From NCBI RefSeq assembly GCF_030253575.1, contig NC_080558.1:4102001-4166000 (forward strand): 64,000 nt of DNA. Direction: 5' to 3'. The translations under genes were made by a program, and so were the position numbers. Below, in pieces: positions 1 to 15,190 of the stretch (position 1 is the first letter of the stretch; each line of letters begins with the position of its first letter). This DNA comes from Rhododendron vialii (taxonomy: Eukaryota > Streptophyta > Magnoliopsida > Ericales > Ericaceae). The notes beneath the pieces were generated by a model. The model did no database searches, had not been told where the DNA came from, and worked only from the letters and a program-made list of their open reading frames with translations.

Positions 1-1238
1 GAAAATGAGATCCAAGATTAGCATATCCTCGCCGAGGTTAAATAAAGAAAAGGTAAATAAAATAGTGAAACCAATTGAAACACGTGAAGAAGTCCAAATG
101 AACTATATCTGTTTAATTAAGGTTGATAAAAGAACTGAACATTTTGGTTATTCAAGTTGATTTGATAAAAAAAACGAGCTTTAAGTTTATGTTCAAACTT
201 TGGTTACGAGGCAAATCAATCTCAGGAGAGCTTTAATTGAGTTGATCTCAAATATTATGAATTTTTGAATGTCGCAAGTCGAACAAACACCGAATAATAA
301 CTTATTTGAGCTTGATTTAAAAATTTTACGAAATCCAAAAATAATCAAACTCAGTTCATAAAGTCTACCCCATTGTTCTAATTCACTGCTCCTACCACAA
401 CGCTCAATCTCACCGTTCGTTTCCGTAATCAATAGTCCGAATTTTAAAGAGTTTTTTAAAATATGGACTATCCAAAATGCTTTTAAACTGTTAGATTGAG
501 AGCGGTGGGGGAGCAGAAAAACAAAGCAGTAGGGGTAAACTTTTTGTTTCTCTACTACTACAAAGTGATCTTTAAAAATAAGTACTCATTTGTTATTTTC
601 AAGCTTAAAAATAATGGACACAATATGGATCTTATTTGATAGATCTCGATGAGATCTTTTGAACGGTGCAAAAAATTGAAAAATTATTTTAGTAAATACA
701 TTTTTTTAAATTTAAAAATTGTAAATAAGTATTTATTTTTGAAGAACCTTAGCAAAGAGAATTTTTTCGGTGTCGTGTAGGTATATCCTACATTCCCGCG
801 TGGTACCCGTTCAGCATATCTGGATAGTCCAATACATTTTTGGACGGCTCAGATTGAAACCCTCTCTCTCCTCTCATTCCAACACTTATTCTCTAATTTT
901 TCTCTCTTAAAATTTGAGCCATCAAAAAATACAATAGAAGGCTCATATACGCCGAACGAGCATCACATGTTACCCACCCTGCAATGAAAAATTTTCCCTT
1001 AGCCAAACAGGGGCTAAAACGGGAGAGACGTGTACTTTCACTTATCCGAGATTGCCACAAGGACAAGGTTATCCTATTCCCGCCTTATCCTATCCTATCC
1101 TATCCCTCGAGCCCTCCCGAGAACGCGATTGGATTTGTTAAAACCCTAGTGCCCTAGGTTTCGTTTAAATACCAAACAATTCTTTTGAATTTCGGTTCGA
1201 TCTTCCAACTGGAGCCAGATTAAATTACCGTTTTCGTC
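1..1238. other. Intergenic, upstream of EAF6
   Basis: This is AT-rich DNA with no ORF I can assign to a protein. The stretch about 770-980 resembles a decayed MITE-like repeat; similar wording (polypyrimidine run flanked by 'gaacggctcgg'-type sequence) recurs near 58900-59120. A short pentanucleotide run (CCTAT, about four units) lies at 1085-1106, about 130 bp before the EAF6 start, and probably belongs to its promoter or 5' UTR. Confidence 0.5.
1085..1106. repeat. (CCTAT)n short tandem repeat
   Basis: About four pentanucleotide units, with one more interrupted unit just upstream near 1070. It lies in the probable promoter or leader of EAF6. Confidence 0.7.
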
Positions 1239-4202
1239 ATGCAATCTGGCGGTAACCGTTGGAAACCCTAATTTCTATTCCGAAAGTTGAAACTTTCAAT
1301 TCGTATTATATATGATTCGAGCTTCTTTTCTTTTCTTTTCAATTTCAGGGAAAAAAGCTTCGAATAATCCTGCAACCAGGCTTACGTCTCTCGTGAGCAA
1401 GAGACAGAAGCTTCAGGAGGAGCTTCATACCATTGAAAAACAGGTACTAAAATGTAAGACTTCCGTCCCAAGAAGATTTTCCAGTCTGCAATATGAGAAC
1501 CTAAACAATACATTTCTATCAAGAAAAATTCAAAACTTTTTTTGATAGGTTAAATGAACTGATTGAAATTTAGTAACTAGCAGCAAAAAGATGGAATTTT
1601 TTTCGACAAAAATGCATTATTTTTTAGTTTTATTTTGCGGATCGAACAATCTTTTGGAACAGAGGTAGTACATATTCACCTATAAAATTTATGCATGTGT
1701 ATACATAGACAGACATGCTATAGTCCAATGGTTCTGCTCTATGGTTTTCTTGCTACATGGGTTTTTAATTTGCTATAGCTATATGGAGGCATAAAGGGTT
1801 TTTTTTTTTAAAGAAAATGGTGAGGGAGAATGCATGCTATATTTACCCCTAGCTATAATCTATGTAGTGCCAATATCGACAAGCACAATACCTACCCTTT
1901 GACACGCGAATCTCCGAAAATTGGAGGACACGACATGTTGGGGACCCGTTCAGGAAAATATTTTTGTTTATTGTTGTATAAATAAAGTGAAAAGCCATCC
2001 TCTAATAAAAATCATAAGACCATATAAACTGTTTTCCATGTTTCGGTGCATAAGGTACAAAAGCGTAGCAACAGAAAATGTTATATCACTCACATGTCTT
2101 TATATTTAATTGACCATCATCTTTTAAATGACATGAAAAGAAGCCTCCTAGCGTGCTCAAGAGTGTCTCCAGAGTGTCCAAATGAAAGAGTGAGAAAAAA
2201 TATAAAATCGTTATGATTTGAGTGTTGGACACGTGTCTGGAAAGTGTTGGTGTCCACCTAGTGTCTCGACACTTGTAAGTGAGCTTCGGCGAAGTGTCCT
2301 TGCTACATAGGCTATAATTTGGCACAGTGTTAGATATTGCTAACATAGCTAGCCGAATCAACATCTAGCAATTCGATTTGGCATTTTTTTAGAAATATAT
2401 AAGAAATAACATTTGCATCTTTGGAGCAACATGGCTAAGATATAGCATTATGAAACTCAGTGCTAATATATAGCAAATAGTCCTTTAGCTATTGAACTAC
2501 TAGAGATGCTCTATCAGCCAAAGATTTATGGGATGTATATGGTAGTTGCGTATTCAACGTTGATTATGAGCCAAATTTGACTGTTTTTATCTTGAGTTTA
2601 AAGCCCGTGTTGATTGTTGTAGGTTTATGAGTTAGAGACAAGCTACTTACAAGAATCAAGCCACTTCGGCAATGCTTTTAAAGGGTTTGATGGGTTACTA
2701 TCTGCGTCAAGAAACACAACAAAGTAAGATTTAAGACTCTGTAGAGTTAAAAATATTCAATCTTGATGGAAACTGTTGTTAGAGAAAAGGTCAAAAGAAT
2801 CTGACTTGTGACGTTGCAATACAGTAGAAACTTATAAAGTTTTGATATCTACCGTTAGTTGTTATTTACTGTTTAACATTGTGCTGCAGCTTAAAGAAAT
2901 CCAGAAAATTGCAGCCTGAAGATAGGATCTTCTCATTGTCCTCAGTAACCTCGCCCGTGGTATGCATAACTTTCTTATAAGCTGTGGATCGTCTATTTGC
3001 CACCACTATTGTTGGAAGTACTACTTCTGTGGTTGTTGGTATTATCTGGTGATGTGTACTCATATGATGGGTAGCCAGATCCTTGACTCCTTTGGGCTTT
3101 TAGCCAAAGCACATATAACTATGGCATATGGAAAATGTTAACCAAACCCAATTTACCTCAAGTGGTAGCATTAGGATCTCTACTTGTAATCCGTTGGAAA
3201 TAGCTCAATATTAGTCGTATTAGCACCTGACTACCACGCCCTGCAACTTGGGGTCTGGTGGCTTTAATAGGAAACCCCCTTCTGTCATGGTATCATGCAC
3301 AGAGAGGAAACAGAACAACGATAATCATTACAGTGATTGTTGAGTGAGGTAGCGGTAGCCAAAACTTTCGTTAAACCTGTTGATTCGCATGAATACCGGG
3401 ATTAAAGGCGTCAAGTATTTGGTTGATTCCTTAATCCTGGTAATATGAAGAATTTCGGAAAGGAGAGAGAATTCTCTGCAGTTTTATCTGATATTATATA
3501 TTTATATGTTCACTTTAGGATACCCTTCGTGTCTTTTCTTCAGATGCTATCTAATTTTTGTGTCCTGCTTTGCTAATTTTCTTTTCAGTCTTTGTTTTTC
3601 TTCACTTTGGTTTACACCATCTCAATGATCCCTTCAAAAGGGAGGCTCTGTTTCATTTTGTAGTTGCAAGATTCACCGAGATCTAACATTTTGCTGATCT
3701 GGTTGCTTTGTTTTGGTTATGTTCAGGCTGAAGAACAAGGAGTTGGACGGGAAGGTGGGCATCTTATCTTGTTAATACACTTAGAGGTCCCTTGCCTGCC
3801 TTTCTGATGCATTTTTTATTTTTGACAATCTTATTGTTCTTCATTCGTAGATGGAAGATCGGATTTGGGTCAAGGTCGGCCCAAGGGCGGGGGCTTAGCC
3901 ACAAATGGACAGTAAGTGCACCTTAGCATCACCAGAAACCCAAAAGTACCAATACTTCCATGTTTGAGCTAGTTTAACGAATCCAGCGAGTATGCAAAGA
4001 TCTAGGATATTTTGAAGAGCTCATGCTTGAGTTAGGGTGATTCTATTTATTTGTGTTTGCTTTCTTTACCAATAATGCAAGATATTTCTTTAGGGGAAAA
4101 CCAAGGAGGGGAAGAACAAGTGCAAGAGATGGAAGGAAAATAAGGCAGTCGAGTGATTTAGATCCTGAAGATGAAGATGATCCTGATTTGAGCTCGAAAT
4201 AA
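1239..4202 (+). CDS. EAF6: EAF6-like NuA4 histone acetyltransferase subunit
   Basis: Seven exons join into a 158-aa protein: 1239-1251, 1349-1443, 2623-2723, 2890-2959, 3727-3754, 3851-3911 and 4094-4202 (TAA at 4200-4202). All junctions are GT..AG and the phases match. The start codon lies in a 13-nt first exon (MQSG). The EAF6 core runs from about residue 10 to 80: a short coiled coil (LVSKRQKLQEELHTIEKQVY), then TSYLQES and a conserved FGN..KGF segment, then RKLQPEDRIFSLSSVTS. The tail is basic and glycine-rich, then acidic (DPEDEDDPDLSSK). In the family, EAF6/MEAF6 is a small non-catalytic subunit of NuA4-type acetyltransferase complexes acting on nucleosomal H4 and H2A in the nucleus. 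Length and intron-rich structure fit plant homologues. Intron 2 carries a Stowaway MITE just behind its donor. The family call is firm; the tiny first exon is the least certain part. Confidence 0.88.
1457..1668. mobile_element. Stowaway-like MITE in EAF6 intron 2
   Basis: About 212 bp. The left end reads like a degenerate CTCCGTCCCA terminus (acttccgtccca) and the right end ends in a degenerate reverse complement (ttttggaacagaggtag). A TA dinucleotide flanks both ends (1455-1456 and 1669-1670). Internal sequence and size match the copies at 29268-29482 and 59339-59551. TA target sites and such termini mark Tc1/mariner Stowaway elements. It begins only 13 bp after the exon-2 splice donor. Confidence 0.62.
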
Positions 4203-6342
4203 TGGCATTTTTTTTCCCGAAGATGTGTAGTTTGACCGAAATCGTATTCCGACCCGTAAGTTTATATTTTCGTTAGATATTTGTCCTCCTTGAGCGTATT
4301 CTAAAGAGTTTTGTCTGTCGTAGCATTCTGACTGTATCTTGTGTGTACGTAGACGTCTTCTTAACTGTATCCTTGATTTATTTTTCTCATTTAGGAGAAG
4401 GGGAGGGAGAAAAGAAAAAGATGTTATCGTATTTATTTGTATCTTCTTTGAATTTTGTCAAATTTATTTGTACCTGCTGGCGCTGTTGCGTTTTGCTAAA
4501 TGTATTGCAAAGTTTGTAATTTAGTTGGGGAAAATAACTGCATATAGTGGATTTCTGTAGGAATGGAAAACCTAGGAACTCTAGTGGTGTTCGTTTTTGA
4601 TTTATCGTTAAGTATTGGTTGAGTACAAGATCAACCTTTTCAGTTTCATGGATTTGGAACGTTGAAGTTCCTACAAACGAATTTCTAGGACTACCAAAGC
4701 TCGGACGCGGGGTGGGGGCCACCCCGGTCTCGCTCCGATGATCTGAATCGTTCACTTTGTAGAGCTCGTCGAGTAGAACAACTATGCAAAAAATCAGCTT
4801 AATTGGATATCATTAAGTACCTGATCGGAGCCCATATAACTCTTAGTCCATGGGTTACAGTGGATTTGATCCAGTGTTTCGGATCCATTCTTTTTAAGAT
4901 AAAAAGGTTCCGATCAAGTACTTAATGATATCCAATTAAGCTGATTTTTTGCATAGTTGTTCTACTCGACGAGCTCTACGAAGTGAACGTTTCCGATCAT
5001 CGGATCGAGACCGGAGTGGGCCCCGAATTCGGGGACAGCAGCCCCCCTCCCTCCCCAAAGCTCGAACATACACACAATTTGTGTGTGCGTGTGAGAGAGG
5101 GAGAGACAACATAAAACAATTTGTTTTCTGTATTGAGAGGAGGGGATATCAAAGCTTGAGCGTACGACATTGACTACGACACAACAAGAGTACCACCGTT
5201 GGGTAACTCCGAGCTTTGGTAACACAATTCGTCGTTATTACGCATTATTAGATTGATAGTAGTAATAGTCAACTGAACCAATACGATAAGGTTTTTGCAT
5301 TGGTATAAAGAAACAAGAGTAATGGGTTCTGTTAAAGCTTTTTTAATGACATCTTGTGGAGACAAGCTTAACTGGAAAGTAGGAATTCACCAGCGGGCCG
5401 GTAGTGATCCTCGGATGTTACCGGAGGAATCCTTCCTCGTAGGTACTAGGTTCGGCACCGAGCCACATCGCAAGCACCCCGAGTATTCATCTAGCCAAAG
5501 TTACTGGCCGCACCATCCGAAGTCAAGTGGACCAGCAGGCGAACTAATCGGTTAAGCAATTATCTAGGACGTGTCAATATCGTACCACAAACAAACCCAC
5601 AACCTTGTAAAACCCAAATCACGTTATTTGTACCGATATACGACAAAGGAGGAGAATAGGGGAGGAAAAAAATCAAGCCCTAACACCGAAGTTGATAAGG
5701 GGAAAAGAAGTTGACTCAGCCTAGTAGTATCATTCGCAATTTCGCACAAACACCCATCTAGGAGCAATTGGAAGAATCAAACGGTGGATGCAAAGTTACG
5801 GCAGTGATCCGTGTTTAAATTGTCAAAAGATAATAACGCATTTGAATTATCTTTTCGTTTCCCTGGATAAGGTTCCTCCACAAATCTATGATTCAAACAC
5901 AGCTGCGCCATTACTGATATTATGTGGAGGGAACAAAAACGTTACCAAACCGAGCCTTAACCAATCAATTGAACAAGAAAATTGATAAGGAAAACCTAGA
6001 GTCATTCTTGCCAAAACCAAACCATCAATATATCATATGGCTGTCAAGAGAATTCAAGCAATCAGAAACAAAGCAAACAAAGATGAACCAAATTAGGGCA
6101 AAAAGTGCCCTTTATCAATTACTCCATGTTTGATCTACCATCAATTCTCTATGCTCCTCCATAAGAGGAGTCAAATTGCAAGTATCCAAATATAAATCCG
6201 AAATGCACAAGAGATTGTAGAAGCAGTTCTCCATCATTACACGTCGACTCAAGAATCCGACAATGGAATTATTCAAAATTGTAGCTACTTCCAAAAACAC
6301 ACAAAACATGAGACCTACTCAATTCAAAGGTGAGGAGGGAAT
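4203..6342. other. Convergent intergenic region, EAF6 and malate dehydrogenase
   Basis: The 3' ends of two genes face each other here. The first 300 bp should hold the EAF6 3' UTR. A large fold-back repeat occupies 4716-5024. A short ORF at 5295-5555 has GC-richer sequence but no recognisable domain, and I do not call it a gene. From about 5560 to 6342 I see only AT-rich DNA and the probable 3' UTR of the dehydrogenase. Confidence 0.5.
4716..5024. repeat. Fold-back element with ~110-bp arms
   Basis: The left arm (about 4716-4829) and right arm (about 4909-5024) are nearly perfect reverse complements, separated by an 80-bp loop. The arms share the core 'gagctcgtcgagtagaac' and its complement. 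No gene lies inside. This is typical of a fold-back MITE; I could not define a target-site duplication (TSD) or superfamily. Confidence 0.8.
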
Positions 6343-10147
<3,805 letters not shown>

Positions 10148-10176
10148 TCTGGAGAGATGTAACTGAGACTGAGACT

Positions 10177-10179
<3 letters not shown>

Positions 10180-10218
<39 letters not shown>
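10180..10218. repeat. (GA)n microsatellite in MDH leader
   Basis: About 19 GA units, reading (CT)n on the coding strand, between the predicted TATA box and the start codon. CT tracts in leaders are common in plant genes. Confidence 0.9.
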
Positions 10219-10219
<1 letters not shown>

Positions 10220-10272
10220 GATTTGAGAGAGAAAAGTGATCGGACGAGTGGTGGATTGGGTTTTTGAGGAGA

Positions 10273-10279
10273 CTTTATA
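10273..10279 (-). promoter_or_regulatory. Probable TATA box of MDH
   Basis: On the minus strand this reads TATAAAG, 126 bp upstream of the ATG. Transcription would begin near 10245, giving a leader of about 100 nt that includes the (CT)n run. Inferred from motif and position only. Confidence 0.5.
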
Positions 10280-10283
10280 CAGG

Positions 10284-11571
10284 TGAGGGCGTGATCTGTT
10301 GAGGATTTGAAGCGACGGCGTTTGGGTTTCTGATGTGGGGAAACGTCGTCGTTAAGAAGGGGAAGTCAAAACTAATGGGGAGAGTATCCAGTGTGGTGAC
10401 GACCAAATTAAAGGCGATGAGGAAATAGAATCTGCTTTCAGGACCGGATATTCCGAAGCAACCAAAAAAAAGAGAGAGAAGAAGTTTCAGGACTAGGCTG
10501 CTGTGCCTTCCGTTCCGGCAATGTCCCGACTTCAAACACATAATCTGAATTGTTCATTTTGTAGATGTTGATGTCTATAATAGTTTCGAATAATCTCAAT
10601 CTAATCAATGTCTTAGTGGGCAAATCACGTTTTTCTTTGGTATTTGAGTAACAAGTACACTTTTAAGAATTAATGCACAACAAAATTACATGATTTGATC
10701 AGTAAGATACCAACAATGCCCGATCGACTTGAATTTTTTTAAGGAATTGTTGCCCACGACTAGCTCTAAAACACTGAACGGGTTGAATTATGCTTTTGAA
10801 GTCGGAAAGAGACACAAACTAAAGTCACCGCAACCGGTTGAGGCTCAGCACGGCTCCCTAGTCCAAATAGAGCTATTTTGCCAGTACTGCTTCTGTTGGC
10901 CACATTTTTTAAGTCCTTTTGATTTGTCACTTTTTAATTACTTATGTCTCCTAATTTATAAGATTTTATGTGATTTTAAAATTTTTGTTTGATAACATTA
11001 ATTGAGATATATCAAATAAGATTCATATTATTTGTATATATTATTATCAAATAAAAGATATAAACTATTTTTATCGGTTAAAATGAAACGAGAAACAAAT
11101 AAATTTGATTCATATTATTTGTATATATTATTATCAAATAAAAGATATAAACTATTTTTATCGGTTAAAATGAAACGAGAAACAAATAAATTTGAGCCTA
11201 AGGGAATATAATATTTTCAACCGCATATCTTACAACCGGAGTATTTAAACGACGACTTCAATATCAATTGATTGTTGAAAAATTAACCTTTCATGTGCCT
11301 TTTTGCCAACTTTATTTACTTATTTAGCCTCTATTATTGGGTCTTATTATAAACAGGGAAAGTTGGAGTACAATTTGTTATTAGTCCTGTGAAGAATGTT
11401 ACTATTAAAGGATTTCATTTTTCCTGAGGTTACGGACAAATTTTTACTTTCCTATTGGGCATTTCAATACAGATTTCTGTTTTGAAGGTCCTTCTACCAA
11501 ATATTGATAAATTACAATCTCTCTTTTCGCAAATCGAAGCACTCATGGAGGAAAGATCATTGTCTTTCAAA
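10284..11571. other. Intergenic, upstream of MDH
   Basis: AT-rich DNA with no supported gene. It holds an 87-bp tandem duplication (11020-11194). The block near 10290-10560 and about 10620-10900 shows no domain-bearing ORF. Confidence 0.5.
11020..11194. repeat. 87-bp tandem duplication, two copies
   Basis: The segment starting 'gattcatattatttgtata' occurs at 11020 and again at 11107 with virtually no differences, so the duplication is recent. It is AT-rich and non-coding. Confidence 0.92.
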
Positions 11572-12783
11572 AAACACGAAAAGGTTTTATTAATCTTTTT
11601 GAAAGATTACAAAGATTAAAAGGACAAGGAGAAAGACAACAAATGTTTATCCGAGACCTAAGCCCTTGATTGGCAAGATACTAACCAAGGAAAAAATCCC
11701 AATGGCCAAAGCCCGACACCTAAAAGGCCACAAAGCTCAAATAACACAATAAAGAACCAACACCTGAAAAGGCCTAAAAGCCCAAATACGAGGAGATTAA
11801 CCCAACAATAAAGCCCAAAAACATCCAAAACCCTAAACTGGAATCCGAACCGCCAAGCTGCCGCCACCACGAAAACCAAGACCACCGTGAACCCGCCGTA
11901 TGTCGCCGGTCCCAAAAACGATCGGAAAGCCTCCGCCGCAAAAGCCGCCATGAGCCCCGAATCCCAACCATCTCCGTTCAGCCGCCGCCAGTTGCCAAAA
12001 TCTGGAGCCGTCCTCAGCCTACATCACATCCCATCCACCGCCATCCACAGCCTTGCTGCCAACGACATTTAGAAATCAAAGATCTAGGCCTCCACACACC
12101 ATCTGCACTGCTACAACCACCACGTGGATCCAAAGCTGTCTCTTCCCTCAATCTCCAAAGCGGCCGCCGAATCACCACAGATCCGAGCCACCACCCCCAG
12201 CATCTTCACCAGAACCACCACCTGAAAAAGAAAAAAACAAAAACAGAACCCAAACCACTCCCTCAACCAGTAACCACCGCCACAGCCGCCATTGACGAGT
12301 TCAACAACAGCAGTAGTGACCGGCCGGAGTCCCATCGTCTTCCGCCACAGCCCCGCTTCACCGCTAAGCAAAAAACTCGATCCCAATCAACGAAGAGAAC
12401 CGGAAGGGGCCCAACCAAACAGAAACGGAACGGCAAGCCGTTAGGCTGAAACACGACGCACCCAGCAGTAGCGACGACGCCGAACCCACCCAAAAGGGAA
12501 GATGAACGGAGTGGAGGCGGTAAAGGGAAAGGAGAAGGGGAAAAGGTTAGGGAAAGGAGAGGCAGAGGAAGAAAAGACAGCCCGGGGGAGGAGGAAGAGG
12601 GCATCTCCCCCCGAGCGAGAGTCGCCTGGAATCGCCTCAAGAGATTCCAGATTCTAGTGAGAGAGAGAGTAAAAGAAAGAATCTAAAAATATTTAGCAAT
12701 GAAAATAGTTGATGATACTTCTTTATTGTTTGAGTACTATTTACTTTGCACCTTTAAAGTTAGAAACTATCGTCTTTCAAAAA
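11572..12783 (-). mobile_element. Putative retroposon (non-LTR-like), GC-rich 5' end
   Basis: A 1.1-kb block stands out from its AT-rich surroundings: a GC-rich, proline/arginine-coding-like half (about 11850-12650) and, read on the minus strand, a tail ending in a small inverted motif (ATCTTTCAAAAAGAT) and TAATAAAACC. A 12-bp direct repeat (gtctttcaaaaa) lies at 11572-11583 and 12772-12783 and may be the TSD. ORFs here are low-complexity and open on both strands, so I do not call a protein. A non-autonomous LINE derivative is my best reading; a decayed pseudogene is possible. Confidence 0.35.
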
Positions 12784-13336
12784 TATGATCACATAGTATG
12801 CCCGACTAATACTGATCACTAATTAGTAAGACGAGATAAACATAACTACGGGCTATTAGTTGAGCACATCGCGTGATGGAGTTTTCAATATATAATTCCT
12901 CCTAGTTTCCCAGTGGAGCTATAGTTCTCTGAAACTCACTCAGATAACTTTACTCCGGATTTTGCTGGGGGATGTGGTGGAAAAGTTGACAAACATGTGT
13001 ACTCACGTGGTCATCTACTTTTCCATAACTTCTGTTCCAAGGAGTAATGAGACCAACGGGGAGTTTGCGTATACAGCTACAGTAACTGCACCACGCATAT
13101 GCAAGGCTCACTCTGAATTCCAAAAAAATACAGAACTCAGTTTTATTTTTAGAAATTCAAAAAATATATCTACCGATATTCAAATGAGTTGATTTTTTAC
13201 GAGACTTCATAATTTTTTTCTTAAATTTATGAATTTTTTTTTGTATTTTTGTGGGGCCCGGAATGAGCCCCATGTAAGCATCCGATGGATCGTGCGGTAG
13301 AGTGCGGTGACTGTAGCATGTCTGTTCTAGTTATAA
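12784..13336. other. Intergenic, nothing recognised
   Basis: AT-rich sequence ending in a GC-richer patch (about 13245-13320). I see no gene, RNA or repeat that I can name. Confidence 0.4.
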
Positions 13337-14112
13337 GGCCATCCACAGTGGAATAATCAAATGCCAATTGTTTTTAAAGTTAACAATATTGGTGCAAAAG
13401 ATTACTCACAATGGTATAATCAAACTTAGCAACATCCTTAGAAATAATCAAATTTTGGGCTTTGGATAACCAAAACTAACAACATTTTTCAATAATCAAA
13501 ATTTATGAATCCTACACCACATAAGTTAACTAGTTCCAAAATTTATATACACACGTGTTTCAACTAATATTTTCTTCTTTCCTTCTTTGCCTACTCTTTT
13601 TTTTTTTTGGTTAAAAAAATAAAATTGAAGAATAAAATTTTTATGTAGCAAAGCTTTGTCGCTACTCTATATCTTTTTCACTTCGCCAACAAATTATTTC
13701 TCTTTCTTTTTCTCCAGAAGTGAAACTCATATCTCTCGATCATCTACAATTCAATCATCGTCGCCGGATTAAGGTGTTTCACTTTTCTTTACTGTTTCTA
13801 CTACCCACCCCCGAAAAAAAAAAAAGGAAAAAATCATAATAGGAGGGAAAGAAATCACCGATTTTTTTTTCAAAATTAAGAGAGGGAATCGATATATTTT
13901 AACTCATAAAAAATGTAAATGGAGGGAAGTGAATGATGGGAAACAGGGGGAAGAGAGAATGAAATTGTAGTGGACCCCATATTTTGATTATGGACTAGAA
14001 GTGACCATAGTAAAGCTTAACATTGTTAAGCTTAGCAACCTTAAGTAAATAATCAAAAGCTGATGTGTCAACTTTTAATTATAATTTTTTGATTATACCA
14101 CTGTGGATGGCC
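13337..14112. mobile_element. PIF/Harbinger MITE, copy 1
   Basis: A 776-bp element with inverted ends GGCCATCCACAGTGG and CCACTGTGGATGGCC, flanked by the 3-bp target site TAA on both sides (13334-13336 and 14113-14115). A 3-bp TWA TSD with GG..CC ends is the PIF/Harbinger (Tourist) signature. It is the same family as 15577-16276, in opposite orientation. No transposase. Confidence 0.9.
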
Positions 14113-14248
14113 TAAGCTTGCTTCCCTCTATCATCGTGTTGTCTTATACAGCCATCCAAGGACACACTAAAAGCACAACCAATAGTCAAAAAAAAAAAAC
14201 CACAAGAGAGGAACACTCCAATCCAGAAAAAGCTGGAGGTGCGGTTTA

Positions 14249-14858
14249 GAGCATCTGCATAAGGATTTCTATATTTTGGATCAAATTATATTTTAAAAAC
14301 TCACTTTATTATTTTAACTACATATTTTTAAAATATCTCTTACATCAGGCTCTCTATATAGAAAATATACCATTAAAAATATTATTTCTTTATAAATAAA
14401 AAAAAGGCAGCAAAAAAACCCATCCTTCACCTTACTCCTCTCTCCAACTTTTTACTCTCTTTCTCTGGTGAAACCATTGTCTTCCTCATTCTCTCTCTAA
14501 ACCACCGCCCCAAATTCCACAAATCCACCACCAAATCGACCACCGACGGTGCGCCCCCTTTCTCTCTCGTCCATCTTCATCTTTTTCAATTATTTTTTCT
14601 TCTGCAATTGAGATGCAGAAAAACATCTACGGTCCTCTCCGTTGATCGGAAGATCAACCCCCAAAATCGAACCTTGGAAGATCAACACCAAGATCGAAAC
14701 CCCTCTCTCTTGACTGGTTGCATGGGCTGGATGAAGGGGCTGGGGCGAGTGAACAGTTCCTCGTGTCTTTCAACGAGGAACTGTAGCTCTTATAATAGCA
14801 ACAAAATAATATTTACAAATTTACGAATTTAAAAAGAGAGAGAGAGACGTAGATGCTC
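14249..14858. mobile_element. PIF/Harbinger-type MITE, second family
   Basis: A 610-bp element with ends GAGCATCTGCAT and a degenerate complement (cgtagatgctc), flanked by TTA on both sides (14246-14248 and 14859-14861). The interior holds polypyrimidine and GC-richer stretches but no convincing ORF. The TSD length supports PIF/Harbinger. Confidence 0.75.
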
Positions 14859-14861
14859 TTA

Positions 14862-15190
14862 GACCCTAAAATTTACAAATTTAAAGGGCCTTCTTATTTG
14901 GGTACCTCTTGTAATAGCAACAAAAAAAGAGTCACATTCTTAATTTTTTTTAAGCTTTAGAAAAGTTAGGGTCGGTCCAGAGTGCATTGGACATATGGAG
15001 TACATTGGACATATGTATGGCAGAAATCAATAGAAAAAGACACATTTTATTTATTTATTAACGATTAGATCAACCATAATTCCCGCGTACAAAGTACTCA
15101 AAGGAAAAAACCAGCTCCACAGGGACATTTTACCACTTTATTTTTCTTACAAAACATTACCATATACACCACCACAAGGTACAAACATTT
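14862..15190. other. 3' flank of the 11S globulin gene
   Basis: AT-rich DNA with no ORF. It probably includes the 3' UTR of the globulin gene, which ends at 15191. Confidence 0.45.

Noticed and set aside
3140..3300. SINE-like phrase 'cctcaagtggtagcattag' in EAF6 intron 4
   Set aside because: Resembles an A box only; no B box at the right distance and no flanking repeat.
5295..5555. 86-codon ORF between the convergent genes
   Set aside because: No recognisable motif and no splice or promoter context.
11020..11194. Tandem copies considered as a CRISPR-like array
   Set aside because: Only two adjoining copies with no spacers, in a plant nuclear sequence.
12053..12640. Overlapping proline- and leucine-rich ORFs on both strands
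   Set aside because: Low-complexity translation of GC-rich DNA, open on both strands; no domain.
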